Made by a program: the position numbers and the translations under genes
Shown here: piece by piece, positions 6,046 to 12,439 of the stretch
Numbering within the stretch: position 1 is the first letter of the stretch
Layout: every line of letters starts with the position of its first letter
The notes under the pieces: model-generated
The model's input: the letters and a program-made list of their open reading frames with translations, nothing else
Databases searched by the model: none
What the model was told of the DNA's origin: nothing
IMG/VR virus record: IMGVR_UViG_3300028393_000213
Span: 1-33,314 of that record
From: a virus
Length of the DNA: 33,314 bases
Strand: one strand, 5' to 3'

Positions 6046-6123
6046 ATCGTTTAAGGGGTTGCGCGCGCCTCCTGCCATCCCGCATTGTCCCTACCCGACT
6101 CAACCCCAATCCGGGACATTGGT

Positions 6124-6139
6124 CGGGACACGTGTCCCG
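6124..6139. promoter_or_regulatory. 16-bp perfect palindrome before integrase
   Basis: CGGGACACGTGTCCCG is a perfect palindrome centred 21 bases before the integrase ATG. It is formed by one direct and one inverted GGGACA element; another direct copy sits 12 bases upstream (6113). Its closeness to the ribosome site suggests a binding site that represses or activates the integrase gene. Confidence 0.55.
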
Positions 6140-6152
6140 GCATGGAGAGACA

Positions 6153-7361
6153 ATGGTTTTGACGGTTTCCGCGATTCGCGCGGCGAAGGCCAGATCGACC
6201 CGGTATAAACTCACCGACGGCGATGGCCTGCATATTCTGGTGCTGCCGTCAGGTTCAAAATCTTGGCGCTGGCGATACCAGAAGGCTGGCGTCGAGCACC
6301 TCGTCACCCTGGGCACCTGGCCGGATTTAAGCGTGACGGATGCGCGGCGTGCGCGTGACGAAGGGAGGGCAGCCCTGTCGGCGCCAACGGTTGCACCGTC
6401 GCGCACCCTTGCCGAGGTCACTGCCGATTGGCTCGCGGCGCAAACGCCGCTCTGGAAACCGCACCATGCGGCCGACGTGAAAGCAAGCCTGGATCGAGAG
6501 ATACTCCCCGCCCTCGGCCATCGGCCGCTGGCGACGATCACTGCGCCAAATCTTCTCGTCGCACTGCGGCCGGTCCAGGACCGGGGAGCGATCGAACTCG
6601 CGCACCGGCTGCGGCAGCGGCTGGCCGGTGTGTGGACGTATGCGATCGCTGCGGGCGAGGCAACGGTGAACCCTGCTGCCGGCCTGGAGGCGGCGCTGAA
6701 GCCTGTTGTCCGGCAGGGTCGACAACCCGCAGTGGTGACGCTTGACGACGCCCGGGCGGCGCTGGCAGCCGCCGAGAGCATCCCGGCTCATCCGGTGACT
6801 CGTCTGGGCATGCGCCTGCTCGCCCTGACCGCTCTGAGGCCTGGCGAATTACGCGGTGGGCGCTGGCAGGAGATAGAAGGCTTGAATGGAACCGAGCCGG
6901 TCTGGCGCGTTCCGGCTGGGCGGATGAAACACATTCAAGCCCGAGCCGCGGTAACGTCCGACCACGTCGTGCCGCTCTCCCGCCAGGCCGTCGAAGCGCT
7001 GGCGGTGCTGCGGACAGTCGCGCCAGGCGATCTGCTGTTTCCGAGCTGGTCCGCGATAATGAGGCCGATGAGCGAGAATGCCCTCATATATCTGCTTCAG
7101 CGCGCTGGTCTCGGTGGCGTGCAGGTGCCGCACGGCTGGCGTGCGACATTCAGCACCGTCATGAACGAGACATACCCTGCCGATCGAGGAGCGATTGACT
7201 TGATGCTGGCGCACACTCCCGCCGGCGCAGTGGAAGCTGCCTATAATCGGGCGAAGCACATGACCAGGCGGCGTGAGTTGGCGCAGGCATGGGCTGATAT
7301 GCTGCTGCTCGACGCACGCCCTGTCGGCGAACTGGCGAGCGGCCCACGCAAAACACGATGA
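6153..7361 (+). CDS. int: P4-type tyrosine integrase
   Basis: This 402-aa recombinase would integrate and excise the phage at a host att site. The N-terminal DUF4102 arm-binding domain is clear (LTVSAIRAAKARS, YKLTDGDGLHILVLPSGSK, WRWRYQKAG). A core-binding domain spans about residues 80-180. The catalytic set is complete: Arg229 in TALRPGE, His327-x-x-Arg330 in PHGWRATFST, His354 in AHTPAG and nucleophile Tyr364 in AAYNRAKH. ATG 6153 is chosen because GGAGAGA lies just upstream and P4-type integrases begin at this point; a longer frame from 6024 would run through the hairpin. It converges with the lysis end of the late operon, with no host gene on either side. Confidence 0.95.
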   Translation: MVLTVSAIRAAKARSTRYKLTDGDGLHILVLPSGSKSWRWRYQKAGVEHLVTLGTWPDLSVTDARRARDEGRAALSAPTVAPSRTLAEVTADWLAAQTPLWKPHHAADVKASLDREILPALGHRPLATITAPNLLVALRPVQDRGAIELAHRLRQRLAGVWTYAIAAGEATVNPAAGLEAALKPVVRQGRQPAVVTLDDARAALAAAESIPAHPVTRLGMRLLALTALRPGELRGGRWQEIEGLNGTEPVWRVPAGRMKHIQARAAVTSDHVVPLSRQAVEALAVLRTVAPGDLLFPSWSAIMRPMSENALIYLLQRAGLGGVQVPHGWRATFSTVMNETYPADRGAIDLMLAHTPAGAVEAAYNRAKHMTRRRELAQAWADMLLLDARPVGELASGPRKTR

Positions 7362-7465
7362 TTTAAATCGGCCGGCCGGACCCGCACCAATGCAGCGCCC
7401 GGCCGACCCTCCCGCACCGCTGATCCAACGGACGATAAACGCCGGAGTCGCGGAGCAGTCGGAGG
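7362..7465. other. Gap between convergent integrase and late operon
   Basis: These 104 bases separate two convergent transcripts. The sequence holds a CCGGCCGGCC self-complementary run near 7370-7380 but no stem followed by a T run on either strand. I see no gene, terminator or attachment repeat in it. Confidence 0.5.
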
Positions 7466-7663
7466 CTATTGAAGCACCACACAAGGCGGCAGCACCGTCA
7501 GGGAGCAGTCCGGAGGCCGAGCCTCCCGCGCCGCCATATAATCGAGCACCGACGAGCCGAGCTTCATCTCGCCGGCCAGCAGCCCGACGCCGGCATACAC
7601 CGCAGCCACCGGCACAGCGTGGCACCCAGCGAGGAGCAGCAGCGCCATGCCGGCACGGATCAC
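7466..7663 (-). CDS. Small lipoprotein, 65 aa, possibly lysis-related
   Basis: The start is GTG 7663, overlapping the stop of the upstream lipoprotein gene as GTGA; an internal ATG at 7648 is the alternative. The protein opens VIRAGMALLLLAGC, a short signal with a lipobox ending at Cys14, and the mature part (HAVPVAAVYAGVGLLAGEMK) is 50 residues with two later cysteines and a Pro-rich end. Small lipoproteins at the end of a lysis cassette are often outer-membrane spanin subunits (Rz1-like), but this one is not especially proline-rich and no partner inner-membrane spanin with a coiled coil is evident. A lipoprotein is likely; spanin is a guess. Confidence 0.55.
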   Translation of the reverse strand: MIRAGMALLLLAGCHAVPVAAVYAGVGLLAGEMKLGSSVLDYMAAREARPPDCSLTVLPPCVVLQ

Positions 7664-7983
7664 GCCGCAGGGACCACCACAGCGATCGCAGGCACGGCGG
7701 AGGGGATTGCAGGCGGCACCACTGGCACCGTCCGCAGCCCTGCGACCAGCGGACATGTCGCGGCGACGACCGATGCGGCCTTGTTGGTGACGGTCACTGC
7801 CTTGGCGTCGAGCGCATCCACAATCGCAAACACGCCGGCGGAATTGGCGCAGAAGAGTTGACCGGCGGTGACGGCGGTGTTGAGCACCTGCACGCCGGTC
7901 GGGGTGAGCCCGCCAGTCGAGGTGCAAGCGGCGATGAGAAACGCGCAGCCGATAGCGGCCGCGAAAGCGGAGATGCGACGCAT
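7660..7983 (-). CDS. Lipoprotein, 107 aa, unknown function
   Basis: The N-terminus MRRISAFAAAIGCAFLIAAC is a lipoprotein signal with lipobox IAAC; the mature chain begins at Cys20 and is Ala/Val-rich with Thr/Gly near the start, two further cysteines and a Pro-rich hydrophobic end (VPVVPPAIPSAVPAI). From memory, lipoproteins of this size occur near the holin/endolysin genes of some alphaproteobacterial phages, where they are left unnamed. It lies downstream of holin and endolysin, and overlaps the next lipoprotein gene by GTGA. Possible roles are outer-membrane disruption at lysis or exclusion of other phages; the sequence does not decide. Confidence 0.65.
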   Translation of the reverse strand: MRRISAFAAAIGCAFLIAACTSTGGLTPTGVQVLNTAVTAGQLFCANSAGVFAIVDALDAKAVTVTNKAASVVAATCPLVAGLRTVPVVPPAIPSAVPAIAVVVPAA

Positions 7984-8020
7984 GGGGGAGTTTCCTTGAA
8001 CGGAGGGGGTGAACGAAGCG

Positions 8021-8290
8021 TCAGGCGCCGGGCGAAGTGGGGGGAGCGGCGGGGGGAGATGCTGGGATCATCTGTGCCAGGACATCAAGGGCGATCATGG
8101 CGTCAGATTTCGTGCCGCGCTCCCGGATCAGGACACCAAGAGCGCCCGCGACCATGACGCCGTAGAGCGTCACGTCCTGCCAGATGCCGGGATCGACTTT
8201 GATATGAGCGGCGGTGAGGAGGGCTGCGATCGTCGCCCATGTTGTCGCCTCACCCAGCCTGGTGGCGAGGTATTTGATTAGATCTGACAT
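8021..8290 (-). CDS. Holin-like membrane protein, 89 aa
   Basis: ATG 8290 has GAAAGG upstream, and a longer frame from 8452 overlaps the endolysin gene without similarity, so the shorter form is preferred. The protein has a helical N-terminus (MSDLIKYLATRLGEATTW), a first hydrophobic segment at about 19-32 (ATIAALLTAAHIKV), a second at about 40-54 (VTLYGVMVAGALGVLI), a charged RERG turn, and a proline-rich tail. Two membrane segments, small size and position just after the endolysin fit a phage holin, which forms the inner-membrane lesion that releases endolysin. Subfamily is uncertain. Confidence 0.75.
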   Translation of the reverse strand: MSDLIKYLATRLGEATTWATIAALLTAAHIKVDPGIWQDVTLYGVMVAGALGVLIRERGTKSDAMIALDVLAQMIPASPPAAPPTSPGA

Positions 8291-8300
8291 CGTTGGCCTT

Positions 8301-8816
8301 TCAGTTTGTCGCGGCGAGCTGCACGGCGAGATCTGTGCAGCGCGCGAGACGAGCGAGCCAGCCGTGGCCATACCGTGCGAAGCCTGGCCGGCTGCGATAG
8401 CGTGCCTCGTGGAGATCGTGGAGATTGCCGATGAGGGTGGCCCGGTCGGCACCCCTGGCAGCGAGGGCCGTCAGAGGACCGACCACGCCGTCAACCGACG
8501 CGCCGACCGCTTGCTGAAGCTCGACCGCGCTCTCGTGAGGTCCCGCGACCACGCCAAAATCGAAGGTCATGATCTCGACACCGGGCGGCAGCAGGTCGCA
8601 GCGCAGCGCGTGCCAATAGAGCGAGCGATAGATGGCGTCAGTCTCGGCCAGCGTGATCAGCCGCACATCGTCAGCAACGCACGCCAAGCCGCGCCAGTGA
8701 GTCAGCGTGGCGAGGGTGACGCCGTAGTTTGTGGGTCCGCCTGGGTCATGCGGGTCATCGCTGTAGCCGCCCTCCTCGCGCAGGGTGAAGGCGATGGCCG
8801 TGTCAAACGGGGTCAT
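8301..8816 (-). CDS. Endolysin, GH108 with peptidoglycan-binding domain
   Basis: This 171-aa muramidase-like lysin cleaves cell-wall glycan at the end of infection. Residues 1-90 match glycosyl hydrolase family 108: LREEGGYSDDPHDPGGPTNY places the catalytic Glu at residue 15, within the family EGGY/DPGG pattern. Residues 95-165 look like the associated peptidoglycan-binding domain 3 (QQAVGASVDGVVGP, then the closing GWLARLARC). ATG 8816 is chosen because the family starts here and it overlaps the upstream stop as ATGA; a longer frame from 8921 runs into the neighbour. No signal peptide is visible, so export needs a holin, one of which follows directly. Confidence 0.9.
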   Translation of the reverse strand: MTPFDTAIAFTLREEGGYSDDPHDPGGPTNYGVTLATLTHWRGLACVADDVRLITLAETDAIYRSLYWHALRCDLLPPGVEIMTFDFGVVAGPHESAVELQQAVGASVDGVVGPLTALAARGADRATLIGNLHDLHEARYRSRPGFARYGHGWLARLARCTDLAVQLAATN

Positions 8817-8980
8817 TTCGCCGACACGTGGAGCAGGGCGCCGACGATCACAGAAAAGAGCGCCGCCGCCAGGCCGCGAAGGGTCCATTTGCCAAGCTCC
8901 GCGAATTTCTTGTCGAGCCACTCGGCTGTGGCTTCTTTGAGCGCTGCTTTCATCACGTCGAGGGGGAGTTCATCTGGCAT
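8813..8980 (-). CDS. Single-span membrane protein, 55 aa
   Basis: The frame starts at ATG 8980 (sharing one base with the previous stop, TGATG) and its stop overlaps the endolysin ATG. The sequence is a charged amphipathic helix (MKAALKEATAEWLDKKFAEL) followed by one hydrophobic helix, about residues 33-51 (LRGLAAALFSVIVGALLHV), and a short basic end. A small one-span protein directly before an endolysin is a candidate holin or holin antagonist; a second candidate holin lies after the endolysin. No family name can be given with confidence. Confidence 0.7.
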   Translation of the reverse strand: MPDELPLDVMKAALKEATAEWLDKKFAELGKWTLRGLAAALFSVIVGALLHVSAK

Positions 8981-9336
8981 CAGTTGACGTCCTGAAACGC
9001 GATTACGGTCTTGGCCTGGCCGAACGTATCGGTGAACCGAACCTGCACTTGATACGTCTGTCCGGGTGTCCCGCCCGTCACCATCAGCGCGATGCGCGGG
9101 CCTGCGCTAACGACGGTGACGCCAGGCGAGAACACGACCGATTTCGGGCCGGTGTCCCAGGTCGGCGCAGTGGAAACCGTCAGTGGACTGGTATCGCCGG
9201 TGATTGGCACAATGGTGATCGTCGGGGTTCCAACCTGCACGTCGCCGGGAAGGAACCATGTCGTGAGATCGAAATACCGCAGCATATTGTCGGTCGACAT
9301 AATCGGTGACCAGTAGCGTGGGGCGAGATCGGTCAT
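8980..9336 (-). CDS. Fibre-tail adaptor-like protein, 118 aa
   Basis: The chain begins PRYWSPIMSTDNMLRYFDLT then FLPGD, followed by a beta-sandwich-like region ending in VTGGTPGQTYQVQVRFTDTF. This order (a short N-terminal aromatic block with a D-W/T-x-W-L-P-G-D-like segment, then an Ig-like strand set with GGTxGxxYxVxxR) resembles small phage proteins described as fibre-tail adaptors. The likeness is by pattern only. It sits downstream of the fibre genes and upstream of the lysis genes and overlaps both neighbours (ATGA at 9333-9336, TGATG at 8980). A structural role at the tail tip or fibre base is likely. Confidence 0.55.
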   Translation of the reverse strand: MTDLAPRYWSPIMSTDNMLRYFDLTTWFLPGDVQVGTPTITIVPITGDTSPLTVSTAPTWDTGPKSVVFSPGVTVVSAGPRIALMVTGGTPGQTYQVQVRFTDTFGQAKTVIAFQDVN

Positions 9337-9800
9337 GCTGACGGCTCCAGTGGGATGAGGATGGCGTTGGCGTCGAGCAGGATGCGGATGGCGTTGCGTG
9401 GCGCGAGGACTGCGATGGCGTTGGTGTCAGCGGGGATCAGCGCGACAGCACCGCGCGGCATTTGCAGCGGGATTACGGTGTAGCGTAGCCACGCCGGGAT
9501 GGCGTCGTCCCTGCGTGCCGTCGTCAGCCACTCAAGTGCATTGCTGGAATCGCCCGATAGCACAAACGTGTGCTGGGATATCTCGACCGGGACGGCTGTA
9601 ATACTTGATACGCTTCCGCCGATATCCGTAGGCGTATTTACGTCAGAGAATAATCTAGTTATTGCCGAGACCGGGACACCGGCGTCAGAGAATAATCTAG
9701 TTATTGCCGAGACCGGGACACCGGCGTCATACGTGATAACGACGACGCTAACGCCAACGCCGGAAATTGGCACGGTTCCAACAGGTGAAAACCCTAGCAT
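9333..9800 (-). CDS. Hypothetical tail-region protein with 14-aa duplication
   Basis: This 155-aa protein has no recognised family. Residues 25-53 hold two exact tandem copies of a 14-residue unit (DAGVPVSAITRLFS) followed by a diverged start of a third (DVNTPTDI). The C-terminal 75 residues alternate hydrophobic strands with Pro/Asn turns (AIPAWLRYTVIPL, GAVALIPADTNAIAVLAPRN), suggesting a beta structure. The start at ATG 9800 overlaps the end of the previous small gene by 7 bases; no good ribosome site is seen, which fits coupling. It lies between fibre and lysis genes, so it is probably a virion or fibre-associated component; this is context only. Confidence 0.55.
   Translation of the reverse strand: MLGFSPVGTVPISGVGVSVVVITYDAGVPVSAITRLFSDAGVPVSAITRLFSDVNTPTDIGGSVSSITAVPVEISQHTFVLSGDSSNALEWLTTARRDDAIPAWLRYTVIPLQMPRGAVALIPADTNAIAVLAPRNAIRILLDANAILIPLEPSA
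9641..9724. repeat. 42-bp perfect tandem duplication
   Basis: Copies 9641-9682 and 9683-9724 appear identical. The length is a multiple of three, so the reading frame of the minus-strand gene is kept and 14 residues are duplicated. Identity at every base suggests a recent event or continuing slippage. Confidence 0.9.
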
Positions 9801-9973
9801 TGAGGTGCGGGTTCAACCCTCGTGTTCTCAGGAGGCGCCCACTCGGCGACGCCGTCCCACAAGACGGTGTTGACCACCGATCCAGCAGGGATGGTGACGG
9901 TCGTTACCGTGCCGTCCTCGGCCATCTGCATCTGCTCAATGTCGATTGTCGTGATCACATTGTATCTGTTCAT
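9794..9973 (-). CDS. Small fibre-partner protein, 59 aa (copy B)
   Basis: The frame runs MNRYNVITTIDIEQMQMAED, then a threonine-rich strand (GTVTTVTIP), VLWDGVAEW and an ending rich in Pro/Glu. It is nearly identical to the 56-aa product at 11217-11387; the two differ in their last few residues and at scattered synonymous bases. Each lies directly downstream of a glycine-rich fibre gene, so it may be a small assembly or capping partner of that fibre. Spacing to the fibre stop is two bases. No family is recognised. The duplication and low number of amino-acid changes are evidence that it is really translated. Confidence 0.68.
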   Translation of the reverse strand: MNRYNVITTIDIEQMQMAEDGTVTTVTIPAGSVVNTVLWDGVAEWAPPENTRVEPAPQC

Positions 9974-9995
9974 CTTTACCACTCCACCACAATGA
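9815..9995. repeat. Duplicated segment, copy B (small gene and fibre 3' end)
   Basis: This stretch matches 11229-11409 with about ten differences. It spans most of the small partner gene and the last bases of the upstream fibre gene. The offset between copies is 1,414 bases. Confidence 0.8.
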
Positions 9996-11220
9996 CTACA
10001 CCTGCGCCGCCAGCGCCGCCAACGCCTCCCAAGAGAGAGTTCGTGCTGTTGCCAGCGCCCCCACCGCCGCCGCCTGCGCCATACGCACCGCCAGCACCAC
10101 CAGCACCACCAGCCACGGTTGTTGCAGACGACCCTCCACCTGCTCCACCCGCCGCGCCAGCTTCGTTCCACATAGCGCCGCCAGCAGAGCTGGTTGCAGT
10201 TCCAGCGGTCCCAGCACCACCGCCCGCCGCTCCTCCGGGCTGCGTCCAAGTCGTGCCATACAGAGCCGTCTGTGCCGCCCCAGCAATCGCGCCCGCAGCG
10301 GTTGCGCCGCCAACGGCGAAACCACCCCCCGATCCGCCGCCACTTGGTCCCGCGAGTAGATTGTTTCCCCCCCCAAAAGACGCACCAGTCGCGCTACTTC
10401 CGCCGCCTCCTGATCCACAGTGAGATACGCCTGCTCCGCCCCCAGCCACACCAAATCCACCGCTTGCAGCACCCCCCGATCCGCCGCCACCTGCTGCCGT
10501 ATTAGACCCGGCATTACCAGCGTTGGGGGTATCACCACCGCTCCCACCGCCGCCAGACGCAACGCTGACTGCGCCGCCAGCGCCACCGCCACCGCCACCG
10601 GCCATGACGGCATAAGAGGTGATGTTGATGACACCAAAACTTGAGTAGCCGCCGTTCCCGCCGACTGGAGTGCCGGATGTTCCGCCTGCACCGAACGACC
10701 CAACAGTGATTGTCACGCTGGTTGCAACAGCAGACGCTGCCATGTTGCGAAACCGCCAACCCGCCCCTCCGCCACCAGCACCACCAGAACCACCTGTGGC
10801 GGCAGCATAAGAGCCACCATATCCACCACCGCCACCACCACCGACAGCGAGCACTTGGACAACGGTGGATGTTGCCAATTTCGTGTAGGTGCCGGACGAC
10901 GTAAACGTCGTGATAGTCGGCGCAATCGGCAAGTTCCCCGTCACCGTGGGCAACGTCAGCGTGCCGGTGTTGACGATGGTGCCGATGATGGGGCTGGTAA
11001 GCGTGGGGCCGGTCCCTAGGACGACTGCACCGCTTCCTGTGCTTGTTGTGGCACCAGTGCCGCCCTGCGCCACGGGCAGCGCGCTTGCCAACGTCACGCC
11101 CGTGGACGTGACGGTGATCTGCGTCACGCCCGCCCCCTGAAGCGCCAGGTTGCCCGACGCATCGGCGGTCGTGACTACGCCACCGCCGCCCGTCGTCGTT
11201 GCGTTGATTGTGCTGGTCAT
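9976..11220 (-). CDS. Glycine-rich tail fibre protein, copy B, 414 aa
   Basis: The N-terminal 125 residues resemble trimeric fibre sequence (GVTLASALPVAQGGTGATTS, GPTLTSPIIG, TLTLPTVTGNLPIAPTITTF), with the AQGGTG motif common in phage tail fibres. From about residue 126 the chain is a glycine-rich domain of short GGGGxGG runs ending GGAGVVIVVEW, the pattern of glycine-rich receptor-binding tips that fold as polyglycine-II sandwiches. Such tips set host range and vary fast. It is paralogous to the gene at 11390-12439: 80 bases encoding the junction are identical, while the glycine-rich tips differ. Start ATG 11220 overlaps the small-gene stop (ATGA). Confidence 0.82.
   Translation of the reverse strand: MTSTINATTTGGGGVVTTADASGNLALQGAGVTQITVTSTGVTLASALPVAQGGTGATTSTGSGAVVLGTGPTLTSPIIGTIVNTGTLTLPTVTGNLPIAPTITTFTSSGTYTKLATSTVVQVLAVGGGGGGGYGGSYAAATGGSGGAGGGGAGWRFRNMAASAVATSVTITVGSFGAGGTSGTPVGGNGGYSSFGVINITSYAVMAGGGGGGAGGAVSVASGGGGSGGDTPNAGNAGSNTAAGGGGSGGAASGGFGVAGGGAGVSHCGSGGGGSSATGASFGGGNNLLAGPSGGGSGGGFAVGGATAAGAIAGAAQTALYGTTWTQPGGAAGGGAGTAGTATSSAGGAMWNEAGAAGGAGGGSSATTVAGGAGGAGGAYGAGGGGGGAGNSTNSLLGGVGGAGGAGVVIVVEW
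10883..10962. repeat. 80-bp exact repeat in fibre gene, copy B
   Basis: These 80 bases are identical by eye to 12285-12364. They encode the segment joining the fibre shaft to the glycine-rich tip. Together with the small-gene repeat they mark a tandem duplication with a period of about 1.4 kb. Confidence 0.88.
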
Positions 11221-11387
11221 GCGGGCTCTACCCTCGTGTTCTCAGGAGGCGCCCACTCGGCAACGCCGTCCCACAGGACGGTGTTAACCACCGATCCAGC
11301 AGGGATGGTGACGGTCGTTACCGTGCCGTCCTCGGCCATCTGCATCTGCTCAATGTCGATTGTCGTGATTACGTTGTATCGGTTCAT
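11217..11387 (-). CDS. Small fibre-partner protein, 56 aa (copy A)
   Basis: ATG 11387 begins two bases after the stop of the upstream fibre gene, and the stop overlaps the next fibre ATG as ATGA (11217-11220). The sequence is MNRYNVITTIDIEQMQMAED followed by a Thr/Val strand and a closing WAPPENTRVEPA, matching the copy at 9794-9973. Most base differences between the copies fall at third positions, which argues for selection on the protein. It would be predicted as a small beta protein. Function is unknown; the constant pairing with a glycine-rich fibre suggests a chaperone or tip-associated subunit. Confidence 0.68.
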   Translation of the reverse strand: MNRYNVITTIDIEQMQMAEDGTVTTVTIPAGSVVNTVLWDGVAEWAPPENTRVEPA

Positions 11388-11409
11388 CTTTACCACTCCA
11401 CTACTATGA
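11229..11409. repeat. Duplicated segment, copy A (small gene and fibre 3' end)
   Basis: Partner of 9815-9995. The two copies are in direct orientation, so homologous recombination between them would remove one fibre gene and one small gene exactly. Confidence 0.8.
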
Positions 11410-12439
11410 CTACACCTGCGCCACCAGCGCCACCAACACCGCCGACAAATGACGAAGTGCTGTTGCCTGCGCCGCCACCTCCGCCTGCCAACCCAAAACC
11501 AGTGCCAGCACCGCCTGCGCCACCGTTAGTTGCCGTGCCAGAGCCGCCACCGGCAGCAGCAGCCCCGATTTGAATAAGCCCAAACTTGAGCGGGGATGGC
11601 CGACCGCCAACACCGCCGACGCTCCCTACTAGGCCGCCAGATGAGTAATAAAAATTACCCTGGGACACTGAAGTGCCGCTGGCGCTACCATTCTGAGCAG
11701 CGCCCGCAACACTGAACCCGCCACCGCTGCCAGCGCTTGTGTAGCCCTGTGTATAATTTCCTCCCTGACCTGCAACTCCGATGGCGGATGTTCCCCCCCC
11801 TCCACTTGTTATAAAAGGCAAGAAGCTATTTACCCCACCTCCACCGACACCAAACCCGCCGCTGGCCGCCAAATTCATCCCAGCGCCGCCGATTGCATTT
11901 GTTCCGAATCCAGCCTGACCGTTTCCATTAGTTCCACCGCCACCGCCACCAGATGCGGTCCCAGCGATGCCAGGAGCGCCGCCTCCGCCGCCGCCGCCGT
12001 ACAAGAAAGCCCCAAACGACGATATACCTCCACGCCCACCCTGCCCTGAAATAGTGCCGCCTGCCGGTGTCACGCCGGATACTCCGGCAGCACCACCCGC
12101 GCCAACAATCACAGCGATTGACCCGGTTAAGTCAGATGCTAGGAACTGCTGAGCATCATACCCTCCAGAGCCGCCACCGCCACCACCTGATCCGCCGCCA
12201 ACGGCAGCATAGGTGCCGCCGAACCCGCCAGCGCCACCACCGCCAAAAATAAGCACCTGCACGATGGTAGATGTCGAGAGTTTGGTGTAGGTGCCGGACG
12301 ACGTAAACGTCGTGATAGTCGGCGCAATCGGCAAGTTCCCCGTCACCGTGGGCAACGTCAGCGTAGGAGAGCCCGCAATTGCAGGCGCCTGGAGCGTAAC
12401 GGAACCGGAAGTGTCGCCCGCGACGACGATTGAACTCAT
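11390..12439 (-). CDS. Glycine-rich tail fibre protein, copy A, 349 aa
   Basis: ATG 12439 is chosen because it overlaps the upstream stop as ATGA; a start at 12451 is possible but less likely. The short shaft (MSSIVVAGDTSGSVTLQAPA) is followed by the LTLPTVTGNLPIAPTITTF segment shared with copy B, then a glycine-rich tip from about residue 65 to the end, closing GGAGVVIVVEW. Compared with copy B it lacks about 60 N-terminal residues with the AQGGTG motif. The interior of the tip (for example YDAQQFLASDLTGS) is unlike copy B. The role is probably host receptor binding as part of the tail fibre; two versions may broaden host range. Confidence 0.8.
   Translation of the reverse strand: MSSIVVAGDTSGSVTLQAPAIAGSPTLTLPTVTGNLPIAPTITTFTSSGTYTKLSTSTIVQVLIFGGGGAGGFGGTYAAVGGGSGGGGGGSGGYDAQQFLASDLTGSIAVIVGAGGAAGVSGVTPAGGTISGQGGRGGISSFGAFLYGGGGGGGAPGIAGTASGGGGGGTNGNGQAGFGTNAIGGAGMNLAASGGFGVGGGGVNSFLPFITSGGGGTSAIGVAGQGGNYTQGYTSAGSGGGFSVAGAAQNGSASGTSVSQGNFYYSSGGLVGSVGGVGGRPSPLKFGLIQIGAAAAGGGSGTATNGGAGGAGTGFGLAGGGGGAGNSTSSFVGGVGGAGGAGVVIVVEW
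12285..12364. repeat. 80-bp exact repeat in fibre gene, copy A
   Basis: Partner of 10883-10962, direct orientation, offset 1,402 bases. Exact identity between otherwise diverged genes points to recent duplication, gene conversion or strong constraint on the joining segment. Confidence 0.88.

Larger units (their letters stand above)
5952..6152. promoter_or_regulatory. AlpA-integrase intergenic region, possible attP/control region
   Basis: No gene is seen in these 201 bases. The left end (5952-5980) is AT-rich against a GC-rich background and could hold the integrase promoter; TATATT at 5970-5975 is a possible -10, with no good -35. A 14-bp hairpin lies at 6012-6045. GGGACA occurs at 6113 and 6125 and in reverse at 6086 and 6133. 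Repeats of this kind beside an integrase are typical of arm-type integrase sites or excisionase sites, so the attachment site may be here; I could not find a core sequence. Confidence 0.45.

Noticed and set aside
6024-6152. Longer integrase start at 6024
   Set aside because: It would cross the hairpin arm and the palindrome, lacks a ribosome site, and adds residues not seen in P4-type integrases, which start near MVLTVSAIRAAK.
7370-7385. CCGGCCGGCC as a bidirectional terminator between integrase and lysis genes
   Set aside because: Short self-complementary run without loop or T tract; it is a common restriction-site-like palindrome in GC-rich DNA.
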